DNA of 64,000 nucleotides from Lachnospiraceae bacterium (GTDB taxonomy: Bacteria; Bacillota; Clostridia; Lachnospirales; Lachnospiraceae). Below the pieces are notes generated by a model. It was given only the letters and a program-made list of their open reading frames with translations. It was not told the DNA's origin and did not search any database. A program made the position numbers and the translations under genes. Positions 1-8,511 of this stretch are shown piece by piece. The stretch is taken from positions 1 to 64,000 of the forward strand of contig JAILES010000064.1 of NCBI GenBank assembly GCA_024687205.1, read 5' to 3'. Each line of letters begins with the position of its first letter. Position 1 is the stretch's first letter.

Positions 1-873
1 GAATGCATGACCAATACACTGGGTGTGGGAGACCAGCCCTGGACCTGGAATGCAGACTATGAGACGGACAAAGACAAGCTGATACTGGATATCGGCGGAG
101 ACCCCCTGCCCGGAGGACTTTACGGAAAAACCGAATTCAGACGTGTCGAGGAAAAAGACATACATGTCTATGCGATGAACGAGATAGTTTTCAACGAAGA
201 TTCCTTCGGCTATTTCGGAGAACTGTCCTCATCTTATGAGGATGAGTTTGCCAAAGGTTTCTACGGGGTATGGACCGGAGCCGAAAAAGACAGGGAGGCT
301 GCGATAACCCAAGCCGAAGCTCTTAATGCACTGGGCTATGACAGCTATGTGGCCTACAGTCCGGAATGGGAAAATTTAAACAGTGATCCCTATTACTGCG
401 TGACGGTTGAAAGATGTGATACCGAAACAGAAGCCGAAGATCTGCTGGCAGAGATACAGGCACACGGATCAAAAGATGCTTATGTGAAATTCTCGGGATA
501 TCATAAATACACAACGGTGACCTATTACAACTACGGCAACATGGATCCGGAAATAAACGGAGACAGCGTGGTACTCAAAGGCATAAGCTTCGGTGTCTCG
601 GAGGACTGGTCACAGGAACTGGAGGAAGCGGATTATACGATGGATCTGGTGATAGATACGGATACCGTATTTGATGACAGATGTGATACCGAGTTCTTCG
701 GCAACTATGAGAAGGGTGATACGCCCCTTGACTGGTTCATAAAGAACTATGAATATATGGAATCCGATCCGGAAGAATATATGTCCAACGGCCCTGCTCT
801 GTCGGGCGTATTCGAAGTGGGCATAAACGGTAACCATATTGACAGATTTTTCGGAAGTTATTGGTGGGATTGA
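1..873 (+). CDS. SPOR-like domain protein, 5' end outside window
   Basis: The reading frame is open from the first base and no ribosome site is visible before the ATG at position 7, so the true start is probably upstream of the window. The visible 290 residues are acidic and rich in aromatic residues. Around residues 80-165 two similar half-units occur (A-E-A-L-N-A-L-G-Y-D-S-Y-V and A-E-D-L-L-A-E-I then A-Y-V-K), the pattern of a SPOR repeat, which in known proteins binds peptidoglycan. The rest matches no family I recognise. It ends two bases before the start of the rRNA methyltransferase gene and may share its transcript. The SPOR assignment is by eye and moderate; function unknown. Confidence 0.5.
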   Translation, partial: ECMTNTLGVGDQPWTWNADYETDKDKLILDIGGDPLPGGLYGKTEFRRVEEKDIHVYAMNEIVFNEDSFGYFGELSSSYEDEFAKGFYGVWTGAEKDREAAITQAEALNALGYDSYVAYSPEWENLNSDPYYCVTVERCDTETEAEDLLAEIQAHGSKDAYVKFSGYHKYTTVTYYNYGNMDPEINGDSVVLKGISFGVSEDWSQELEEADYTMDLVIDTDTVFDDRCDTEFFGNYEKGDTPLDWFIKNYEYMESDPEEYMSNGPALSGVFEVGINGNHIDRFFGSYWWD

Positions 874-875
874 TC

Positions 876-2069
876 ATGACTAAGGTAACACTGAAAAAGG
901 GAGAAGGACGCACCATTAAGAGCGGCGGCTTCTGGATCTACGACAACGAGATAGACAAAGTTGAAGGCCATTACAAAAACGGTGATGTGGTAAGCGTATA
1001 CGACTTTGACGGCTATCCCATGGGCAGAGGCTGCATCAACGCCAACTCGAAGATACGGGTAAGGATGCTCAGCTTCAAAGAGGAAGAGGTGAATGAAGAA
1101 TTCTGGAGAGAGCGCATAGAGCGTGCCTGGGATTACAGAAAGAAATGTGTGGATGTTTCTTCCTGCCGCCTGATCTTTGGTGAAGCCGACGGTTTCCCGG
1201 GTTTCATCGTTGATAAGTATGAAGACGTGCTGGTGGTGCAGAGCCTGAGTCTCGGCATGGACCGCCACAAGGATATGATAATCGCGCTGCTCAGGGAAGT
1301 GCTTGCTTCCGGGGGCATAGAGATCCGCGGCGTATATGAACGATCCGATGCAAAAGAACGGGAAAAGGAAGGCATGGAAAAGGCCAAAGGCTTTCTCGGA
1401 GATCCTTTTGATACGGATGTGAAGATCATTGAGAACGGCGTGCGTTACACCGTTGATGTTGCAAACGGACAGAAGACAGGCTTCTTCCTGGATCAGAAAT
1501 ACAACAGGCTGGCGATGCAGCGTTTCTGCAAGGACGCAAAGGTACTTGACTGCTTCTGTCATACCGGCTCCTTCGGGCTCAATGCCGCATACGGCGGCGC
1601 CAGAGAAGTGGTAAGCGTGGATGCTTCCGATACGGCGCTGGCAACGGCCGCGGAAAATGCAAAGCTCAACGGCTTTGAAAATATCATCCGTTACCGCGAA
1701 GGCGATGCCTTTGAGATACTTGCAGATATGAAGGAAAACAGCGAGCTTTTTGATGTCGTGATCCTGGATCCCCCGGCATTTACGAAGGCCAGGGATTCCA
1801 TAAAGAAGGCGGCGAAGGGCTATAGGAACATAAATACGGCAGGACTTAAGCTTACAAAAGACGGCAGCATCTTTGCCACCTGTTCCTGCTCGCATTTCAT
1901 GGATGACGAGCTTTTCACCAAGGTGATAAAAGAGGCTGCAGCCGCTTCCCACAGGCGCCTGCGTCTTATAGAAAGGCGTCACCAGAGCCCCGACCATCCG
2001 GTGTGGCTCGGAGCCGAGAATTCGTACTACCTGAAGTTTTATATTTTCCAGGTTTTTGAGGAGAAATAA
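876..2069 (+). CDS. Class I SAM-dependent rRNA (cytosine-C5) methyltransferase, RlmI family
   Basis: About 397 residues, the usual length of the RlmI/YwbD family, which methylates a cytosine C5 in 23S rRNA. The N-terminal ~75 residues (K-S-G-G-F-W-I-Y-D-N-E-I) look like a PUA RNA-binding domain. The methyltransferase core carries the SAM motif V-L-D-C-F-C-H-T-G-S-F-G near residue 221, the D-P-P-A-F motif near 297 and the cysteine motif C-S-C-S-H-F near 335. I chose the ATG at 876 over the in-frame TTG at 861 because GGTGGGA lies 6 bases upstream and the previous gene stops at 873. The family is clear; the exact target base is inferred. Confidence 0.88.
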   Translation: MTKVTLKKGEGRTIKSGGFWIYDNEIDKVEGHYKNGDVVSVYDFDGYPMGRGCINANSKIRVRMLSFKEEEVNEEFWRERIERAWDYRKKCVDVSSCRLIFGEADGFPGFIVDKYEDVLVVQSLSLGMDRHKDMIIALLREVLASGGIEIRGVYERSDAKEREKEGMEKAKGFLGDPFDTDVKIIENGVRYTVDVANGQKTGFFLDQKYNRLAMQRFCKDAKVLDCFCHTGSFGLNAAYGGAREVVSVDASDTALATAAENAKLNGFENIIRYREGDAFEILADMKENSELFDVVILDPPAFTKARDSIKKAAKGYRNINTAGLKLTKDGSIFATCSCSHFMDDELFTKVIKEAAAASHRRLRLIERRHQSPDHPVWLGAENSYYLKFYIFQVFEEK

Positions 2070-2166
2070 TCGCTGTTTTTTCTTGACAATAAAGGTACAA
2101 TAATCCATCATAAACAGTAAGGATCCAAGTATTTTTACAGTCTGATAAGAATAGGAGGGCACGCAT

Positions 2167-4044
2167 TTGTTCAGGAAAGATAATTCCCGGGAAATAGAGA
2201 TCATACAGGCCAATCTGACTACCTTTGTAGAGGCTACGAAGGTCAATGTAGTCACGCTTTCCGATGCCATCAGCGATCTGTCACAGAGCGCTAACGCAAA
2301 TGCAAAAGGCAATGAACAGATAGCCGACAGTGCTACCGGAGTGGCACAGAAGACAGCGGAGCAGCTGGAACTGGTTAAGGACAACTTAAACCTCATTGAA
2401 GAAAACAATGTCAGCATGCAGAATATCGATGCCGTACTCCGTGATATCAGGAAGATCCTCGATGATACCGTCGCCGAGAGCAATACCGGCATACGCAGTA
2501 TAGAACAGCTGGATGCGGATATGAAAGCCATGAGCGATGAACTGAACAGGATCAACAGCATCCTTTCCAAGTTCAACAGTGAGATAGCAAGGATAAGTGA
2601 AGTCGGTGATTTCATCATAGACATAGTCGACCAGCTGCAGCTGCTGGCCCTTAACGCATCCATAGAGGCGGCCCGTGCAGGCGAGGCAGGACGCGGCTTT
2701 GCGGTGGTTGCCAACGAGATGAACACCATGTCGGCCAAGACAGGTGAAGGCATGGATACCATCAGCGGCATACTGACCGAGATCACCAAGTCCAGCCGCA
2801 TGGTAAATGAGAGCATAGAGAACTGTACGAATACTTACAATAACAGCAACCAGACTTTTACTTCCGTTAACGGTTCATTCAGGAGCATAAGCGAAAGTTC
2901 TCACGGGATAAACGAAAAACTGAAGGATATCTCTTCACAATTTGATGTGATGACGAAGAATTCGGATAAGTCGAAGACCAAGGCGGAGCAGCTTTTCAAC
3001 ACTGCGGAGGCCATCAGCGAGAATACCCATGAGATCGCGGAGGTATCCGAAAAGGTGGCTGCGGAATCCGCAAAGATAGGAAGCAACACCGAGAACCTCG
3101 ATAACATGCTCACCGGTATCCGCAACCTCTTAAAGCAGTACAATACCGGCATCGTTCCTTCAAACAGGAGGAGCTCAAAGAAGATAAAGATACTGTCCAT
3201 GAGCATGCTGGACAACGACTTCTGGTACAGCGTGCGCAAGGGTGTTTTATATGCGCAGAAGGAACTGGAAGAATACGGTGCATCGGTTGAATATGTACCG
3301 CTGATCCCGGGAGAGATCCCTCTGGATGATCTCTTGATCAACACCGTAAAGCATGCGATCAACGACGGCTTTGACGGCATAGTATTCCCCGGCTTCTTAG
3401 GAGGAGCCAACAGATACTTCAAAGAGGCTGCTGCCAAAGGTATCAAGCTGATGGCTTATAACTGCGACTGCAGCAGGGAGATACCCAGGATCGCCTGCCT
3501 GCGTCCCGACCCCCTCGAGCCCGGCGTACTCGGCGCAAAGGCTGCGGAGAAGAAAACCGAAGGCCGCGGCAACGTGCTGATGCTCACCGGCGACAGGTCT
3601 ATAAATGTCAATGTCGAAAGAAGCGACGGCTTCAAAAACAGGCTTAAGAATGCCAAAGGCATTAAGATATGCGCTGAACTGACCGTTCCCGATAACGGGG
3701 ACCAGGTCTACAAGATAGCAAAGGAAGGTCTCAGCAAGCATCCCGAAGCCGATATAGTATTCCTGACAAACGGCTTCCCTATCCCGGTGGCCAAGGCCAT
3801 AAGAGATTCCGGCAAGACAGGAAAGACTTCACTGATCTGCTTTGACCACAACCAGGAGATCTTTTCGGAGATAAAATCCGGGGTTATAAGCGCAGCAATA
3901 GGACAGGATGCTTTCGGACAGGGACATGATCCGATCATCTGGCTGTATAACCACATAGTTGCCGGCGAAAAACTCGATGAATTTATTCCTTGCAACCTGT
4001 CGGTAGTGGATCGTTCAAATGTGGACAGCCTTATAGAGGCATAA
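2167..4044 (+). CDS. Soluble methyl-accepting chemotaxis protein with C-terminal periplasmic-binding-protein-like domain
   Basis: A 625-residue chemoreceptor with no membrane segment or signal peptide. Residues 1-320 are helical, with the classic receptor hairpin tip (L-N-A-S-I-E-A-A-R-A-G-E-A-G-R-G-F-A) near 160-178. After a short basic linker, residues ~338-620 resemble a type I sugar-binding protein (LacI/RbsB-like, Peripla_BP_4): I-L-S-M-S-M-L-D-N-D-F-W-Y, D-G-I-V-F-P-G-F and F-D-H-N-Q-E-I. The start is TTG at 2167, with AGGAGG 8 bases before it. TTGACA at 2084 and TACAAT at 2097 lie upstream but do not form one well-spaced promoter. The gene precedes a membrane chemoreceptor by 18 bases. 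Cytoplasmic sensing of a sugar or similar ligand is inferred. Confidence 0.85.
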   Translation: MFRKDNSREIEIIQANLTTFVEATKVNVVTLSDAISDLSQSANANAKGNEQIADSATGVAQKTAEQLELVKDNLNLIEENNVSMQNIDAVLRDIRKILDDTVAESNTGIRSIEQLDADMKAMSDELNRINSILSKFNSEIARISEVGDFIIDIVDQLQLLALNASIEAARAGEAGRGFAVVANEMNTMSAKTGEGMDTISGILTEITKSSRMVNESIENCTNTYNNSNQTFTSVNGSFRSISESSHGINEKLKDISSQFDVMTKNSDKSKTKAEQLFNTAEAISENTHEIAEVSEKVAAESAKIGSNTENLDNMLTGIRNLLKQYNTGIVPSNRRSSKKIKILSMSMLDNDFWYSVRKGVLYAQKELEEYGASVEYVPLIPGEIPLDDLLINTVKHAINDGFDGIVFPGFLGGANRYFKEAAAKGIKLMAYNCDCSREIPRIACLRPDPLEPGVLGAKAAEKKTEGRGNVLMLTGDRSINVNVERSDGFKNRLKNAKGIKICAELTVPDNGDQVYKIAKEGLSKHPEADIVFLTNGFPIPVAKAIRDSGKTGKTSLICFDHNQEIFSEIKSGVISAAIGQDAFGQGHDPIIWLYNHIVAGEKLDEFIPCNLSVVDRSNVDSLIEA

Positions 4045-4062
4045 TGAGAGGGGGAAAGGCAA

Positions 4063-5772
4063 ATGAAGGTTAGAAAGATCAGTCTGACAATGCAGATACT
4101 TGTTATCAATATCGTGGTCCTGGTAGCGACTACGGTGATCCTCGGTGCAGGTACCATGGTAAATATGAAATCCGTGATGATGCATCTGATCCGCCAGCGT
4201 ATGCTGGATCTGGCCAAAACCGCGTCTGCCGGTCTGAACGGCGACTTCCTTGAGAACGTTTCCGATGCTTATGTGGGAACCGCCAGATTTGATGAGGCAA
4301 TGGATCTGATGAATGTCTTCAGGGAGAATACAGATCTTGAGTACATCTACTGCATGAGGCAGACAGGCCCCGAAAGTTTTGAATATACACTTGATGCGGA
4401 TCCTGAGGATCCAGCGGCTTTCGGAGATCCTGTGGAGGTCACCGATGCGCTGATATCGGCAGGAAACGGTGTCGCTGATGTGGATGACGAGCCCTATGAA
4501 GATGACTGGGGCAGGCACTACAGCGCATACAGCCCCATCCATAATTCTTCAGGTAAAGTAGTCGGCGTAGTCGGCGTAGATTTCAGCGCACAGTGGTTTG
4601 ACGACCAGGTATCGACCCAGATAAGGACCATACTGATCCTCAGCAGCATTATCCTCGTAGTCAGCCTGGCAGTGATCTTCCTGGTAATAAGCAGGATGAA
4701 CAAGGCATTCCGCACCCTCAATGATAAGCTCTGTGATATAGCTGACGGTTCGGGAGACCTCAGCAAGAATATCGAGATAGCATCCGGTGACGAGTTCGAG
4801 GTGCTGGCCGGCAGCATGAATACTTTTATAGGCCAGATCAGGGACATAGTATCAGGCGTAAAGAGCAACGTGGACGAGTCCATCTCTTCTTCCGGAGAAC
4901 TGGCAGCCCTGGCAGAGAAGGCTTCCGGTACGATGGACAACCTTTCCCAGGCCATCGCGGGAGTGTCCACCGGTGCCATGCAGCAGGCTTCGGATGTGAC
5001 AGACGCTTCGGGAAATGTGGTCTCCATAGTAAACAAACTCTCCGAAGTATCCGATACTATAAATGCGGCAGAAGAATGCACTTCGGGCATGAGCGAGAAC
5101 TCCGGTAAGGTAGCGGAGAGTTTTGACGTGCTCATAGATGCGATACAGAAGTCCATGACAGAGCTGGAGCAGGTGACCAGGGAGATAGGCGTTGTGGGAG
5201 CTTCCGTGGATGAGGTCATCAGCACCGCGGATGTGATCAATGCCATCGCCAACCGGACCAACCTGCTTTCGCTGAATGCTTCGATAGAGGCAGCAAGAGC
5301 CGGGGAAGCCGGCCGCGGCTTTGCCGTCGTTGCCGAAGAGATAGGCAAGCTGGCCATACAGTCCAATGAATCGGCAGCCTCCATCAAGAAGATTATGGAT
5401 GAGCTGAAGGTACAGACCGGCAAGACCATAGCTCTGGTAACGAACCTTAATGAGGTAATGTCCGAACAGGAGAACACGAGCCGTGAATCCAGGGAATACC
5501 TGTTCACCCTGTTTGGTGATATAAACGATACGAAAGAAAGCTTTGACGCCATAAGAAAGAATGTTGACGGCATCAAGGGCGCCTGCGATGAGCTGAATAC
5601 CTCCATAGAGAGCCTTTCGGCCATATCCGAGGAGAATGCGGCATCGGCTGAAGTGACCGCCGGTTCCGTTTCCGAGATGGCAGAGATCATCGGCAGTGTG
5701 GCTGATAAATCCGAGCATATCAACGACCAGTCCAATAACCTTGGAAGCATCGTCAGCAGTTACAGGGTATAA
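4063..5772 (+). CDS. Membrane methyl-accepting chemotaxis protein
   Basis: A 569-residue receptor of standard layout. A first membrane segment spans roughly residues 7-30. An extracellular domain of ~150 residues follows, of Cache type by its pattern (Y-I-Y-C-M-R-Q and V-V-G-V-V-G-V-D-F-S). The second membrane segment is near 187-208, then a HAMP linker and a long cytoplasmic signalling rod. The CheA/CheW-contacting tip with N-A-S-I-E-A-A-R-A-G-E-A-G-R-G-F-A lies near 405-423. GAGAGGGGG precedes the ATG. The gene follows the soluble receptor by 18 bases, so the two are probably co-transcribed and may feed one signalling array. The ligand is unknown. Confidence 0.93.
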   Translation: MKVRKISLTMQILVINIVVLVATTVILGAGTMVNMKSVMMHLIRQRMLDLAKTASAGLNGDFLENVSDAYVGTARFDEAMDLMNVFRENTDLEYIYCMRQTGPESFEYTLDADPEDPAAFGDPVEVTDALISAGNGVADVDDEPYEDDWGRHYSAYSPIHNSSGKVVGVVGVDFSAQWFDDQVSTQIRTILILSSIILVVSLAVIFLVISRMNKAFRTLNDKLCDIADGSGDLSKNIEIASGDEFEVLAGSMNTFIGQIRDIVSGVKSNVDESISSSGELAALAEKASGTMDNLSQAIAGVSTGAMQQASDVTDASGNVVSIVNKLSEVSDTINAAEECTSGMSENSGKVAESFDVLIDAIQKSMTELEQVTREIGVVGASVDEVISTADVINAIANRTNLLSLNASIEAARAGEAGRGFAVVAEEIGKLAIQSNESAASIKKIMDELKVQTGKTIALVTNLNEVMSEQENTSRESREYLFTLFGDINDTKESFDAIRKNVDGIKGACDELNTSIESLSAISEENAASAEVTAGSVSEMAEIIGSVADKSEHINDQSNNLGSIVSSYRV

Positions 5773-5784
5773 AAGACCAGGGAC

Positions 5785-5813
5785 TTGCATTGCAGGAGGA
5801 AAAGTGGTAAAAT
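5785..5813 (+). promoter_or_regulatory. Sigma-A-type promoter for the beta-helix protein gene
   Basis: TTGCAT (5785-5790), a 17-base spacer and TAAAAT (5808-5813). The start codon ATG begins at 5820, only 6 bases after the -10 box. An AGGAGGA at 5794-5800 lies inside the promoter spacer and would be untranscribed if this promoter is used. Confidence 0.55.
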
Positions 5814-5819
5814 AACGGG

Positions 5820-8363
5820 ATGATGAAAAAGAGATTATTTACAATGTTAATGAGCGTCGTGCTGGCTGCAGGATATATGCAGCCTATAGGCGTTTATGCG
5901 ACTGAAGAAGTCATCACTGACGAGAGCGGGGACGAAGAAGGCGATACCGGTTCCGAAGAGGTTACCACCAGCGAAAACCAGCCTGAGCAGAAAAAGAAGA
6001 AGAAAAAGGAAAGCAAGAAGCAGGAGCCCGCACCTCAGGTTCAGGAAGAGACCATACAGCAGCCCGAGGCAGAGCCCGCAGCGGAAGCTGTACCTGTCGA
6101 GGAGGTTATTGTACAGGCAGAAGCTCCCGTACTCCTTCCCGAAGAAGCCATCAGTGAAGAAGCTTTTGATGATGTGTACGGAGTATCATGGAATGCGGCC
6201 GGAGAGGTCGATGACATAAACCGCTCCGCACTTAACAGCGTCATCCTTTATGAAGAAGGCATGACCGATGTTTATATGATCAGGGGCCAGAGACTGGAAC
6301 TGCCCGAAGAAGGCTGGACCTGCAAGACTCTTGAAGGAAAGAAGTATTTCTCCATAAGGAAGACCACCGGCAAGGCGAAGAAGGTTACCGTTAAGGATCC
6401 CATAGTTATCATGTCCGGCGGTGATCATTCTAAGGAATTAAGAATTCATATCTACATGCCGGGTATGTTTGGCGGTACTCTCACCGTTGCTGAGGGAGAG
6501 ACTGTCGAGGTTCCTTTCACCTATGATAAGGATCATTTTGACGCGGCATGGTACAGTTCAAATCCCAACATAATCAGTGTTTCCGGCAATAAGGTAACGG
6601 GCCTTTCAAAGGGCAGCGCTACCGTTGATGTGTATGTCGGCGGCAGGAAGTTCAGTAAGAAGATAAAAGTTGAACATGTATCCAAGGTCTCTGATTTCAG
6701 CTCGGCTATCGATCTGAACGTAGGCCAGAGCGTAAAGGTGAAGTTTAAAGACGGCTTTGTCAGAAAGAAAGCTAAATGGGATGTCCTGAGCGGGAATGCG
6801 GCAGGAGCAGTGGAACTGACACAGGGCGGCAAGGTGACGGCAGTGATGCCGGGCAGTACCACGATACAGGCCGTAGATAAGAACGATAATGTCAGGACGC
6901 TGGATGTAAATATCCGTACACCCGAGAAGGAGCTGTACTTAGAGCCCGGCAAGAGCAAGACAGTCAAGTTCTACAAAGTTAAGAGCAGCGATGCGGTATG
7001 GACTTCGGCTGATAACAACGTAGCAAGCGTTAATGAAAAAGGTAAGATAACGGCAGGTTCCATAAGCGGCAATACCGTGATCACCTGTACTTACAAGGAT
7101 GTTGAATATAAGACCAACGTATACGTGGAGAAGCCCGAATTTGCCACGGATGAGTTCCTGAGCGAAACGGACGGCCAGTACATGATCGATGTGGAAGAAG
7201 GCACGTATTACACTCTGGTACCCGTGGGCGTATACCGCGATATCGAGTATAAGAGCAACGCTCCTGCGGTTGCCTTTGTTGATGAATACGGACGCCTGCA
7301 GGGCAGGAAGGCCGGACAGAGCGCAAGCATTACCGCGATAATCGGCAAGAAGAAGATCAACATCAAGGTAGTGGTACGTAACAGAAGAACTATCACGAAA
7401 CCCGAGAAATATCTTAACGTACTTGATTACGGTGCTGTTCCTTACGACGGCCTGGCAGATGAGGATGCTTTCAATGCGGCTCTTGCAGCAGCAGCGGCAG
7501 CTCCCGAGTACGACTATACCGTATTTGTTCCCGAGGGCTATTACAATATCGACGTAAACAAGGCTCCGGAAGCTATCAAGATCAGAGGTAACAATGTGAA
7601 GCTGATCATGGATCCCATGGCTGTGCTTCATGTAAACAATACCGCAAGGGTAGAGTACAGTGTTATCAGCATAAAGGAATCAAGCAACGTACTGGTGCAG
7701 GGCGGTCAGATCGAAGGCGGCAGGAGCAAGCATGCCGAAGATATAGGAGGTCTCAACCAGGGCGGTTACGGCGTGGTAGCCGGTACCTATTCAGAATATG
7801 TCGAGATCAGGGATATGCGCATCTATGACTGCTGGAGTGACGGTATATACATTTACTCCTCCAACAAGGATGACCTGCCCAACAATATCAAGATAATCAA
7901 CTGCGAGCTGTATAACAACAGACGTAATAACATAAGTGTGATAGGCGTTGATGATCTGCTCATAGAAGACTGTATCATCGACAGTGCCGACGGTACACCT
8001 CCCATGGCAGGAGTGGATATCGAGCCCAACCGCTGGGGAGCTGAAGGTGCTCAGTATTTCAAACTGGACTGCACGAACATTAAGATAAGGAACTGCATCT
8101 TAAGTACTCCGGAGGGCAGATCCTGCACTACCGATAAGAACGGTTTCGGTATTTATTATTCCTTCATGGTACTCAGAGGTGCCAAGACTATGGTAGCCGA
8201 TAAGGTTGAGATGGAAGGCTGCGTATTCAACGGTGATGTGGACAGCGGTGACAGCCAGAACCTGATCTTCAACAACTGCACCATCAACGGTACCCTCTAC
8301 TATGATAAGACCAAGGTACCGGTACTTAAAAACTGCAAGGTTAAGAAAAAACAGGAATATTGA
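5820..8363 (+). CDS. Secreted protein with Ig-like repeats and C-terminal right-handed beta-helix
   Basis: 847 residues with a signal peptide (M-M-K-K-R-L-F, hydrophobic core, V-Y-A near 27). Residues ~30-110 form a low-complexity linker rich in Glu, Lys, Pro and Gln. Between ~215 and 520 several bacterial Ig-like (Big_2) domains can be seen, with the typical S-S-N-P-N-I-I-S-V and K-G-S-A-T-V patterns. From ~529 the signature N-V-L-D-Y-G-A-V-P-Y-D-G-L-A-D introduces a pectate-lyase-superfamily beta-helix with many I-x-N-C and I-x-D-C turns. Members of this fold degrade or bind polysaccharides; no catalytic set was confirmed, so substrate and activity are open. No S-layer or sortase anchor was seen. 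ATG 5823 is an alternative start. Confidence 0.82.
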   Translation: MMKKRLFTMLMSVVLAAGYMQPIGVYATEEVITDESGDEEGDTGSEEVTTSENQPEQKKKKKKESKKQEPAPQVQEETIQQPEAEPAAEAVPVEEVIVQAEAPVLLPEEAISEEAFDDVYGVSWNAAGEVDDINRSALNSVILYEEGMTDVYMIRGQRLELPEEGWTCKTLEGKKYFSIRKTTGKAKKVTVKDPIVIMSGGDHSKELRIHIYMPGMFGGTLTVAEGETVEVPFTYDKDHFDAAWYSSNPNIISVSGNKVTGLSKGSATVDVYVGGRKFSKKIKVEHVSKVSDFSSAIDLNVGQSVKVKFKDGFVRKKAKWDVLSGNAAGAVELTQGGKVTAVMPGSTTIQAVDKNDNVRTLDVNIRTPEKELYLEPGKSKTVKFYKVKSSDAVWTSADNNVASVNEKGKITAGSISGNTVITCTYKDVEYKTNVYVEKPEFATDEFLSETDGQYMIDVEEGTYYTLVPVGVYRDIEYKSNAPAVAFVDEYGRLQGRKAGQSASITAIIGKKKINIKVVVRNRRTITKPEKYLNVLDYGAVPYDGLADEDAFNAALAAAAAAPEYDYTVFVPEGYYNIDVNKAPEAIKIRGNNVKLIMDPMAVLHVNNTARVEYSVISIKESSNVLVQGGQIEGGRSKHAEDIGGLNQGGYGVVAGTYSEYVEIRDMRIYDCWSDGIYIYSSNKDDLPNNIKIINCELYNNRRNNISVIGVDDLLIEDCIIDSADGTPPMAGVDIEPNRWGAEGAQYFKLDCTNIKIRNCILSTPEGRSCTTDKNGFGIYYSFMVLRGAKTMVADKVEMEGCVFNGDVDSGDSQNLIFNNCTINGTLYYDKTKVPVLKNCKVKKKQEY

Positions 8364-8420
8364 TCTTTTAGCCATAAATGAGGGTTCTCTGGACGTATAT
8401 AACACAGAGAACATTGAAAC

Positions 8421-8490
8421 AGATCCTTCGGTGACGAATCCGGAATGACGCATATGCTCAGCTGTCATCCGCAAGCGGAGCGAAGGATCT
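8421..8490. repeat. Short palindromic intergenic repeat
   Basis: The ends AGATCCTTCG (8421-8430) and CGAAGGATCT (8481-8490) are perfect 10-base inverted repeats. The interior is also partly palindromic (CGGAATGACGC against GCTGTCATCCG). The sequence resembles the GAAGGATC/TGTCATCC repeats scattered between genes in many bacteria. It lies between two genes and could fold as an RNA hairpin that partly ends transcription. Confidence 0.6.
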
Positions 8491-8511
8491 TCTTTATGGA
8501 GGGAAATGATT

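Noticed and set aside
2084..2102. Promoter before the soluble chemoreceptor
   Set aside because: TTGACA and TACAAT are too close to pair (7 bases), and other -10 choices need a 19-base spacer.
858..2816. 652-codon open frame on the minus strand
   Set aside because: It is antisense to the clear methyltransferase and chemoreceptor genes, with no ribosome site or recognisable protein.
4518..5750. 410-codon minus-strand frame
   Set aside because: It mirrors the repetitive receptor rod; Ser/Leu-rich shadow translation without family features.
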